The translations under genes were made by a program, and so were the position numbers. Under the pieces are notes generated by a model. The model did not search any database. It worked only from the letters and a program-made list of their open reading frames with translations, and was not told where the DNA came from. Shown piece by piece: positions 20,213 through 29,239 of a DNA stretch of 64,000 bases. Origin of the DNA: Limanda limanda (taxonomy: Eukaryota > Chordata > Actinopteri > Pleuronectiformes > Pleuronectidae); NCBI RefSeq assembly GCF_963576545.1, contig NC_083639.1, positions 16,187,118 through 16,251,117 on the forward strand, given 5' to 3'. The first letter of the stretch is position 1; every line of letters starts with the position of its first letter.

Positions 20213-21387
20213 TAATCCAATTCTCAAAATCCAAAGTATCAAAACTGTTAATCAAACATTAACAAATTGTAAAACATTGAGAGTTATAAATCATGCTGGC
20301 TATATTCAAGGGGACAAAACTTTGAAAAGTCACACTGACACTAAAACCGCATAAAGAAATACCTTTCTTATCTGTCCTTCTAAAGGCAGGCAAGTCAACA
20401 GTGGTGAAACGTACAGCCCTTTGCGTCGCGCACTTCTCTTTCTCCATTTCTCCATTTCAACTCGAAAGGACTTAAACAGATATATATTGTATGTCAGGCA
20501 TATACACTCAGTGACACATTTGTGATATTACTTCTTTGGTCAAGAATATTGTCTTCAGTATCTTAGGATAAAGTGGGAACCTTGTTTCTTAATAGATTGC
20601 TTATTGACAGTAATTCTTACCTTCTTTCTTGACCTTTCCATGTCGGCATACTCGAGCAGAAGGGCATCGTGCATTTCTTGGTATATTTGCACAAAGTCGT
20701 TGAGTCGTGAAAATCGTCTTCTTTGTAACCTTATGGTCTTCAGGTCCCACTGACTCAATATTACCTTGTAGTCTTCCGGCACGATTTCTTCGTCATCCAT
20801 CTCCAATGTCCCCCTTTTTCCCATCAAGACATGCAGTGTTTCAAGGTGCTTTTCAGTGTTCTTCCCAGTGCAAGGACTGCAGAAGATTACAATCATACTG
20901 AGAAGAACCTCATCCAAGTCTTTAAGCCTTGAACTACATGCAAGTAGGCCAAAGGTGTGCATTGCCAGCTTGTAGTGTTTTGCATTCCTAGAAACACAGT
21001 ATAAATAACAAAGTTATTATCATCAGTAATTTATTTTATAAATGTATTGGTCCTTATTTATAAGAAAATAATACATACTGTTTTTTGCAAAGGTCCTTGG
21101 CATTCTTCATTATGTGGCTGAGACATTGATGAAGAATGGGCAGGTTGATCTTTCCACTGGGATGTTGTCCAGTGACAATTCGTTGGTACTTGTCCAGACT
21201 TGACTTGCAAAATGTCATTGCAAGTGATTGCAGAAGTACCATAGAGCCATCACAGACAATCATCACAGGCCTTTTGTGGGCTCTCACCCCATACATCCTG
21301 ACAAGATCTGTCTGAAACGCCTGCAAGTATGTCACAGATGCTGTGGTGTGGCCACATGTAACATACGATGCAACAGGAAGTGGTGAC
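20213..21387 (-). pseudogene. CxxH DDE transposase, partial copy A2 (central catalytic part)
   Basis: Reading from 21387: SYVTCGHTTASVTYLQAFQT, then RPVMIVCDGSMVLLQ with a likely catalytic Asp, then LPILHQCLSHIMKNAKDLCK with the C-x2-H motif found between the second Asp and Glu in several DDE superfamilies. Next comes MHTFGLLACSSRLKDLDE (exon ending about 20770). It then jumps, through a shared GAGTCAGTGGGACCTGAAG, directly into the C-terminal exon QWDLKTIRLQRRR, skipping the part present in copy A1. A last exon at about 20455-20363 reads EKWRKRSARRKGLYVSPLL and keeps a GTATTT donor. I recognise the family from many fish proteins but cannot name its superfamily. Confidence 0.8.
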
Positions 21388-22956
21388 TTAGGATAAAGTG
21401 GGAACCTTGTTTCTTAATAGATTGCTTATTGACAGTAATTCTTACCTTCTTTCTTGACCTTTCCATGTCGGCATACTCGAGCAGAAGGGCATCGTGCATT
21501 TCTTGGTATATTTGCACAAAGTCGTCGATCCGTGAAAATCGTCTTCTTTGTAACCTTATGGTCTTCAGGTCCCACTGACTCTTTTCCATGATGCCCTGTG
21601 TCCGATTATCTTGGGTGTAGTTCTGAATAATTAAACGTAAATCTATTACATTTTTAAGACTAACACAATACATACACAAAAAAAATTGTGTGTGTGTTTA
21701 CACTGTATATATATATATATTTTTTTTTTTGCACACACTTATATGTACCATATATTTCATATATAGAAGACAGAAAAAATTGAATGCAAGGTTTTACGTG
21801 TGATTTTGACTGCCTGACCTCATTGTGGCGCTGACTCAATTGATGGTATGATGGTCCTGTCCCATGACGTCCAAGATCACCTAAAGGCCGTGGAATATTT
21901 AGAGGTCATTGTTAGTATGAGATAATAGACATTTAGGTTCCTTATATCAAAACAATAGTGTACAACTTTTATTTAAACTAACCTAGCATCAGTCCAGACC
22001 ACAAAGTGGCATGTGGGAGGAAATGTTTTGCCAAACACGGAACAAAATTTGGTGCGTGGTATGTGTTCACTTCACCAGTGAGATCAAGTGGCGCCCGATC
22101 AATGATCTCTTGAAAACCTGATTGTCTGCGTTGATTTGTTCCTCAAAGATTTTCTGGAGGCTTAAAATCTCATTGGAATGACGTCTACGCATCTTTCTTT
22201 GGCTTGCAGATATCGTTTTTAAAACGTCTTTTGTTGGGGCGTCATCCCTGCATCCAGATTCAATGACTTTTTCTGGAATTCTAACCAAAGACTCCAGGTA
22301 TACAGTCCTGGGGAGTTTGGTCGCCAGAACTACTCCAGCAGACCTGCGTGCATCAGCACGAACTGGCCTTCTTTTCAAGTCAAGAACATTGTGGCAAACA
22401 TCTCCCCCGGAGAAAACAACGGTTGCCTTCAGGGTGGTTTCATCCTTGACCATAACATCCACTGTTACGGGGCAATCCGAGAAACAACAGTGGCCATTGC
22501 ACTTGAAAATTGCTGCCTGGCTCTTTGAAAACAGGGTTTTCACCGAGTGTCTCTTGAAGCCAAAGCTGCAGTAAGGATTAACGGTCCTCAGTCCTTTCGC
22601 AATCACATTTGTCCACTGAAGTCCTCGGAAAAGTCTGCCCTTCTGACTTTCCTTTAACCTTTGCCATTCCTGTCTGTCGATAAAAAAGGCACATGGCTGC
22701 TGTGGCAAACCACATCGGAAGAATTTCTCCTCTGTGTCGCTGCTGTCTGTGGAGTAATCTGGTTCCTTGTCACTAACCTGTTAAATAAGAAAAAATATCA
22801 TAGCAAGCATCACCCCTATAAAGTAAGCTAAAAACAGCCAAAAAAACGAAGAACCAACCTGTGTTGTGGTGGGTTCTTCAGGTTGTTTATTTGGCAAAAT
22901 TGTGGGTGGGTCTTTGGACCTCTGTTGAAAGTGAAACACACACAATGTTAATCCAA
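21388..22956 (-). pseudogene. CxxH DDE transposase, partial copy A1 (ends present, core deleted)
   Basis: Exons: 22921-22859 (RSKDPPTILPNK), 22777 to about 22160 (VSDKEPDYSTDSSD, then IFKCNGHCCFSDCPVTVDV, a Cys-rich zinc-binding stretch, then SGCRDDAPTKDVLKTISASQ), about 22150-21990 (APLDLTGEVNTYHAPN, LWSGLML), about 21892-21825 (GDLGRHGTGPSYHQLSQRHN) and 21610-21450 (NRTQGIMEKSQWDLK, with a possible catalytic Glu). The segment that should lie between IFEEQINAD and EIIDRAPL, holding the DDE Asp residues, is missing. Joined in order with copy A2 the parts make one protein plan. Confidence 0.8.
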
Positions 22957-23817
22957 TTATCAAATTCCAAAGTATCAAAACTGTTAATCAAACATTAACA
23001 AATTGTGAAACATTGAGAGTTATAAATCATGCTGGCTATATTCAAGGGGACAAAACTTTGAAAAGTCACACTGACACTAAAACCGCATAAAGAAATTCCT
23101 TTCTTTTCTGTCCTTCTAAAGGCAGGCGAGTCAACAGTGGTGAAACGTACAGCCCTTTGCGTCGCGCACTTCTCTTTCTCCATTTCTCCATTTCAACTCG
23201 AAAGGACTTAAACAGATATATATTGTATGTCAGGCATATACACTCAGTGACACATTTGTGATATTACTTCTTTGGTCAAGAATATTGTCTTCAGTATCTT
23301 AGGATAAAGTGGGAACCTTGTTTCTTAATAGATTGCTTATTGACAGTAATTCTTTTCTTCTTTCTTGACCTTTCCATGTCGGCATACTCGAGCAGAAGGG
23401 CATCGTGCATTTCTTGGTATATTTGAACAAAGTCGTCGAGTCGTGAAAATCGTCTTCTTTGTAACCTTATGGTCTTCAGGTCCCACTGACTCTTTTCCAT
23501 GATGCCCTGTGTCCGATTATCTTGGGTGTAGTTCTGAATAATTAAATGTAAATCTATTACATTTTTAAGACTAACACAATACATACACACAAAAAAATTG
23601 TGTGTGTGTATACACTGTATATATATATATATATATATTTTTTTTTTATTTGACCTTTATTTAACCAGGAAAGTCCCATTGAGATTAAAAACCTCTTTTT
23701 CGAGGGAGTCCTGGCCAAAAGGCAGCAACAAATAACATATGTACACTCACAATATTACACTCACAACATATAAACAGAAATTAAAATGATAAAAAACTGT
23801 TACAAATAAATTAAAAT

Positions 23818-26800
23818 TCATAAAAAACATCTGCAAGTAAAAGAAGTGGTCTGAAATGATCTCATCGTAGATTTAAAAGCGTTCAAAGAAATCATTTCGG
23901 TTAATTTAAAATCTTTTTGCAGCCAGTTCCATGTGGTGGGAGCAGAGTGGACGAATGCCCTTTTTCCTGATTCCGTGCAGGCCAATGGAACTAACAAAAG
24001 CATCTGATTGTTTGAGCGCAGACTGTAAGAAGCAACACTTTTCTGTGTGATTAAATTACAAATATATGATGGCAGTAGCCCAAGCATGGCCTTATAAATA
24101 AAAGTGCACCAATGTCCCAGCCTCCTGGTGGACAAAGAGGGCCAACCCACTCGAGAATACAATTCACAGTGATGGGTCAGGGCTCTACAGTTAGTGATAA
24201 ACCTCAGCGAAGCATGGTAAACAGCATCAATCTTACATAGACATTTAGCTGAGGCATTCATATAAATCAAATCTCCATAATCTAAACTGGATAAGAACGT
24301 TGCAGTGACAAGCCGCTTTTTCACCTCAAAAGAGAAACAAAATTTGTGCCTGAAGAAGAAGCCCAATTTAAGTTTCAATTTCTTCACAAGATTGTCAATG
24401 TGGGGTTTGAAGGAAAGGGAATCATCAATCAAGACACCAAGATATTTATAGATATGAACCACCTCTATGACATTTCCCTCAAGAGTGGACACTGTGGGGA
24501 CAGTTTGAGGTACTTTCTTAGAGTTTGAAAACAACATTTGTTTAGTTTTTTCAGTGTTGAGGACTAATTTTAGTTGCAGGAGTGTGTGCTGGATTGCATC
24601 AAAAGCTTTCTGCAGAGATTCAACAGCTCTAGCAGGAGTTGATCCAAAACAGTAAATAATTGTGTCATCTGCATAAAAATGCATGTTAGCATCTGACACG
24701 TTTTTTCCCAAATCATTAATATACATAATGAACAAGAGGGGTCCTAATATTGAACCCTGTGGCACGCCCTTGTGGACACTCACAAATTCAGAACACAGAC
24801 CATCATATTTAATACACTGAGTCCTGTCACTCAAATAATCTGTGAACCAGGAAACTACATGATTTGACAAACCCAAGCAAAAAAGCCTATGCTTTAAAAC
24901 AGCATGGTCCACAGTGTCAAAAGCCTTTGACAGATCAATAAAAAGTGAAGCACAGTGCTGCTTATTATCAAGAGCAACTAATATATCATTGATCACTTTT
25001 GTAGCTGCAGTGATGGTACTGTGTTTTTTCCTGAAGCCTGATTGAAGTTGTGAGAGAAGATCATTAAATGTTAGAAACTCTTTTAACTGATCACACACAA
25101 GAGATTCAAGAATTTTTGACAAGGCACACAGATTTGATATTGGCCTGTAGTTGGTTAAAGCTGCTGGATCACCTCCTTTTAATAAGGGGGTAACAAAAGC
25201 TGACTTCCATACAGATGGAATTTTTTTGTTTTCAATTGAGAGATTAAAAAGGATTGTAAGAGGCTGTGCTACAAAATTAGCTGCTATTTTTAAAAAGTAG
25301 GGCTCTATTGAATCAGGTCCAGGGGATTTTCTGCTAGCCAACGTTTTGAGGGCTTGATGCACTTGCTGCACAGTAAAAGGTAAGAAATTAAAGGGTTCTC
25401 CTGAAAACCTTGGAGCTTCTGTGCAGGGAAACACAGGGGCGGCTCCCGTAGAATCAAACAAAGAACCAGATAATACAAAATGATTGTTAAAACAATTTAG
25501 AACCTCAGTTCTATCATAGACTGGGACCGAGTCTTTTAGAACAAATATCGGAAGAGCCGGAGGACTTTTACTTACAGATATAGATTTAATTACTTTCCAA
25601 AATTTCTGTGGATTATTAAGGTTCTCAGTTGTGACAGATAAATAATATTCAGATTTAGCCTTTTTAATAAGAGTAGTGCATTTGTTCCTTAGTTGCCTGA
25701 AAATAGACCAGTCAGAGGCAAAATCACTTTTTCTGGCTTTGGCCCATGCCACATTACGTCGATGGATGGTATCTGACAACTCTGGGGAAAACCACGGATT
25801 ATCTCGTCCCTTAACCCTGAATTTCCCGATGGGGGCATGTTTATTTACAATTTTCACAAAGTGTTCCTTAAAGAATGTCCAAGCTAGCTCCACGTCCGGC
25901 AAAAGACCTATGTGTCCCCGATTTACCAAAGACAAATCATGATGTAAAGCCTGTTCATTAAACATTTTTAAATTCCTCTTGAAAATAATGCGTGGTTTAC
26001 GTTTGGGGATCTTTGTGTCCCTGCAAATAGCAACAACACAATGATCACTCAAATCATTGCAGAAAACTCCCAAGGATAAGAATTTATGAGGAACATTTGT
26101 GAGAATTAGGTCAATCAAAGTGGACTTTTCAGATTTTTTAAGATTTGGCCTTGTAGGTAGGTTGACCAGCTGGATAAGATTAATAGAGTCACAGAAAGAT
26201 TTAAATTCATCCGAAACTGCATTTAGCCAGTCCCAATTCAGATCTCCAGCCATTAAAAGCTCATTATAATTTAATTTGGACAGAAGATGCTGCAATGACG
26301 ATAATGCCTCCTTTGTGGCAGATGGAGGCCTATAGCACCCGACAACAGTCATAGAGAGGGACTTTGCTATTTCCACCTTCAATGCCAAAAATTCGAATTG
26401 CTTAGAGATAGACTCAGGCAGAACAATTGAAGCATCAAATCTTGATTTAACGAAAATGGCTACACCACCGCCTTTCTTGGGCCTATCACTACGATAAACA
26501 TTGTATCCGAGTATGCTAATGTCTTCATTTGTAATAGATTTTGTCAGCCAAGTTTCTGGGATGACCACAATGTCTGCATCTGTTGATCTAACCCAAATTC
26601 TGACCATGTCCATCTTTGGTACTAAGCTGCGCACATTAAGATGAATACATTTGAGACCAGACATTAATTTAAAATCAGCGGGAGTCTGGATACATTGCAA
26701 TTCAGGACCAGGGTTTGATTGCACATCTCCAGACAGAAGTAAGAGTAGTACAATTATCACTGCTCGTCTCACATTACATTTTGAAGCAGTTTTTTTATGT

Positions 26801-27084
26801 GTTAAAGCCAGGCAATGCCTTTCCTTAAGGGAAAGAGTAAGATTATATAATGTAAAAAAACGTAGAAGTTTAGGTAAGTCCCTAGGTGGGTCCGACCACA
26901 GGTTTGAGGCCCAGACCAAATCAGACTGTGGTTGCTGTAAATGCCCAGCAACATTAGCATTAGTGCCACTATAGTAAGTGTCTTGCATGCTCGACACATA
27001 GCTAGTGGTACTCACCAAGGGGCAATTCCTTGGAGTCAGGTCCCAAAATGTCAACAAACATACTAAAGTTAAGAAAAATGCCAT
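23818..27084 (-). CDS. LINE polyprotein: APE endonuclease + reverse transcriptase, 1088 aa, intact
   Basis: Single uninterrupted frame. The N-terminus is hydrophobic (MAFFLTLVCLLTFWDL). A second hydrophobic stretch (VIIVLLLLLSG, 109-119) runs straight into DVQSNPGP (120-127), a 2A-like ribosome-skipping motif. The AP-endonuclease domain spans about 140-355: Asn in HLNVRS (150), Glu in PETWL (177), AGDLNWDW (281) and SDHCVV (His 348). The reverse transcriptase spans about 560-830: PLLKGGDP, NYRPISNL, FIDLSKAFDTVDH (Asp 717), GVPQGSILGPLLF and YADD (804-807). A Cys/His-poor C-terminal region follows to the stop. Together they nick target DNA and copy the RNA in place. The L2/CR1 clade is judged from motif style. 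Lack of any stop or frameshift suggests a young copy. Confidence 0.96.
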   Translation of the reverse strand: MAFFLTLVCLLTFWDLTPRNCPLVSTTSYVSSMQDTYYSGTNANVAGHLQQPQSDLVWASNLWSDPPRDLPKLLRFFTLYNLTLSLKERHCLALTHKKTASKCNVRRAVIIVLLLLLSGDVQSNPGPELQCIQTPADFKLMSGLKCIHLNVRSLVPKMDMVRIWVRSTDADIVVIPETWLTKSITNEDISILGYNVYRSDRPKKGGGVAIFVKSRFDASIVLPESISKQFEFLALKVEIAKSLSMTVVGCYRPPSATKEALSSLQHLLSKLNYNELLMAGDLNWDWLNAVSDEFKSFCDSINLIQLVNLPTRPNLKKSEKSTLIDLILTNVPHKFLSLGVFCNDLSDHCVVAICRDTKIPKRKPRIIFKRNLKMFNEQALHHDLSLVNRGHIGLLPDVELAWTFFKEHFVKIVNKHAPIGKFRVKGRDNPWFSPELSDTIHRRNVAWAKARKSDFASDWSIFRQLRNKCTTLIKKAKSEYYLSVTTENLNNPQKFWKVIKSISVSKSPPALPIFVLKDSVPVYDRTEVLNCFNNHFVLSGSLFDSTGAAPVFPCTEAPRFSGEPFNFLPFTVQQVHQALKTLASRKSPGPDSIEPYFLKIAANFVAQPLTILFNLSIENKKIPSVWKSAFVTPLLKGGDPAALTNYRPISNLCALSKILESLVCDQLKEFLTFNDLLSQLQSGFRKKHSTITAATKVINDILVALDNKQHCASLFIDLSKAFDTVDHAVLKHRLFCLGLSNHVVSWFTDYLSDRTQCIKYDGLCSEFVSVHKGVPQGSILGPLLFIMYINDLGKNVSDANMHFYADDTIIYCFGSTPARAVESLQKAFDAIQHTLLQLKLVLNTEKTKQMLFSNSKKVPQTVPTVSTLEGNVIEVVHIYKYLGVLIDDSLSFKPHIDNLVKKLKLKLGFFFRHKFCFSFEVKKRLVTATFLSSLDYGDLIYMNASAKCLCKIDAVYHASLRFITNCRALTHHCELYSRVGWPSLSTRRLGHWCTFIYKAMLGLLPSYICNLITQKSVASYSLRSNNQMLLLVPLACTESGKRAFVHSAPTTWNWLQKDFKLTEMISLNAFKSTMRSFQTTSFTCRCFL

Positions 27085-27097
27085 TGTCTTTAAATTA

Positions 27098-27490
27098 CTG
27101 CTGCTGCTGGGGCCTTGAGATGCTAGCAGGGCTGCTGCTGCTGGGGCCTTGAGATGTTAGCAAGGCTGCTGCTGCTGGGGGCTTGAGACGTTAGCAAGGC
27201 TGCTACTGCTGCTGCTGGGGCCTTGAGATGTTAGCAAGGCTGCTACTGCTGCTACTGCTGGGGCCTTGATGTGTTAGCAAGTCTGCTACTGTTGCTGCTG
27301 CTGAGGCCTTGATGTGTTAGCAAGGCTGCTACTGCTGCTGCTGCTGGAGCCTTGGGAGTTGGCAAGGCTGCTACTGCTGCTGATGCTGAGGCCTTGGGAG
27401 TTACCAAGGCTGCTACTGCTGAGGCCTTGGGAGTTAGCAAGGCTGCTACTGCTGCAGCTGAGGCCTTGGGAGTTAGCAAGGCCGCTACTG
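27098..27490. repeat. CTG-rich minisatellite upstream of the LINE ORF
   Basis: About ten imperfect units of roughly 36-45 bases: GGGCCTTGAGATGTTAGCAA followed by variable numbers of GGCTGCTACTGCTGCTG. On the minus strand it would precede the LINE ORF like a 5' monomer array. Confidence 0.85.
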
Positions 27491-27491
27491 C

Positions 27492-27520
27492 TTCCTTTGT
27501 TATATTATATAACAAAGGAA
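27492..27520. repeat. Perfect short hairpin at the LINE 5' junction
   Basis: TTCCTTTGTTATA, a three-base loop, then its exact inverse. It sits between the minisatellite and the poly-T where the transposase copy resumes. Confidence 0.8.
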
Positions 27521-28600
27521 AATATATATTTTTTTTTGTACACACTTATATGTACCATATATTTCATATATAGAAGACAGAAAAAACTGAATGCAAGGTT
27601 TTACGTGTGATTTTGACTGCCTGACCTCATTGTGGCGCTGACTCAATTGATGGTATGATGGTCCTGTCCCATGACGTCCAAGATCACCTAAAGGCCGTGG
27701 AATATTTAGAGGTCATTGTTAGTATGAGATAATAAACATTTAGGTTCCTTAAATCAAAACAATAGTGTACAACTTTTATTTAAACTAACCTAGCGTCAGT
27801 CCAGACCACAAAGTGGCATGTGGGAGGAAATGTTTTGCCAAACACGGAACAAAATTTGGTGCGTGGTATGTGTTCACTTCACCAGTGAGATCAAGTGGCG
27901 CCCGATCAATGATCTCTTGAAAACCTGATTGTCTGCGTTGATTTGTTCCTCAAAGATTTTCTGGAGGCTTAAAATCTCATTGGAATGACGTCTACGCATC
28001 TTTCTTTGGCTTGCAGATATCGTTTTTAAAACGTCTTTTGTTGGGGCGTCATCCCTGCATCCAGATTCAATGACTTCCTGGAATTCTAACCAAAGACTCC
28101 AGGTATACAGTCCTGGGGAGTTTGGTCGCCAGAACTACTCCAGCAGACCTGCGTGCATCAGCACGAACTGGCCTTCTTTTCAAGTCAAGAACATTGTGGC
28201 AAACATCTCCCCCGGAGAAAACAACGGTTGCCTTCAGGGTGGTTTCGTCCTTGACCATAACATCCACTGTTACTGGGCAATCCGAGAAACAACAGTGGCC
28301 ATTGCACTTGAAAATTGCTGCCTGGCTCTTTGAAAACAGGGTTTTCACCGAGTGTCTCTTGAAGCCAAAGCTGCAGTAAGGATTAACGGTCCTCAGTCCT
28401 TTCGCAATCACATTTGTCCACCGAAGTCCTCGGAAAAGTCTGCCCTTCTGACTTTCCTTTAACCTTTGCCATTCCTGTCTGTCGATAAAAAAGGCACATG
28501 GCTGCTGTGGCAAACCACATCGGAACAATTTCTCCTCTGTGTCGCTGCTGTCTGTGGAGTAATCTGGTTCCTTGTCACTAACCTGTTAAAGGGGAAAAAA

Positions 28601-29239
28601 TATCATAGCAAGCATCAGTGATCGAATTCTTGATGTTTTTGCTCAAAAGAACATAGTAGTTCAGTCTGCCTCGTAGTGAACAGGGGTCACTACGAGAAGA
28701 GTGGGTGCACAGTGTGCAACTTCGAAGGCTGGATGTAAACTACCCATCCAATCAGTATTTTGACATGTATATAGTATTTTCTGTGTTCCACTGTCTTCCA
28801 TTGGCTCAACATTTCCCAATTGAATCCATTAATTGTATGGTTAAGACACCTGTGTCCTGGGGCTCATTCCCGTACTGTCACCAAGTAACGTTAACAATGC
28901 ACATTATTTACAATAATAGATGCAATTACCGTTGTACAGGTGGACTGCAGCGAATGTCTGTCATCACTCACCAGTCTCGCCAGTGATGCGACATAGGTCG
29001 TACATTAAAAGAACACAAGGAAGTGCATAGACGAAACACATTAGAAAGTTGAATGAAACATGACATTTTCATCATCTTAAAGTTCTTATCTCTCAGTCAA
29101 TATAAGTGCATACAATTAATTGTAGATTCAATTACCGTTGTACATGTGGACTGCAGAGAATGTCTGTCATCACTCACCAGTCTCGCCAGTGATGCGACAT
29201 CAGTGGGAAAGTCCTCAGCCGAGTCTTTCTCCAACACAT
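28601..29239 (-). mobile_element. Transposon-array sequence, non-core part
   Basis: Matches 11776-12000 twice: 28830-28995 and 29085-29235. Each match holds the DSAEDFPTD-type exon with its GTAATTG donor; the first (28930-28985) is cut off at its start. 28601-28830 has no recognisable exon. Confidence 0.65.
29236..29239. other. Left 4-bp target duplication (ACAT) of the LTR-like insertion
   Basis: Repeated at 31733-31736. The empty site (CACACATCCTGGAAGG) is preserved near 11990-12005. Confidence 0.7.

Larger units (their letters stand above)
23640..27530 (-). mobile_element. L2/CR1-group non-LTR retrotransposon (LINE)
   Basis: Inserted in an (AT)n/poly-T site of transposase copy B; the homologous undisturbed site is near 21715. 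The 3' tail, TTTGACCTTTATTTAACCAG on the plus strand, is a very common fish repeat end. One long ORF covers 27084-23818. Upstream lies a triplet-rich minisatellite that may be the 5' UTR. No separate ORF1 is visible. Confidence 0.9.
22957..28600 (-). pseudogene. CxxH DDE transposase, partial copy B (split by a LINE)
   Basis: Two arms, 22957-23620 and 27530-28600, match copy A1 at over 95 percent by eye and share its internal deletion. Breaks specific to B: two bases lost near 28075, so the frame ends at SLVRIPGSH; the donor after the QWDLK exon changed from GTAAG to AAAAG (about 23355); and the donor after the EKWRKR exon changed from GTATTT to GAATTT (about 23097). The LINE separates the N-terminal exon from the C-terminal exons. 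Confidence 0.8.
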
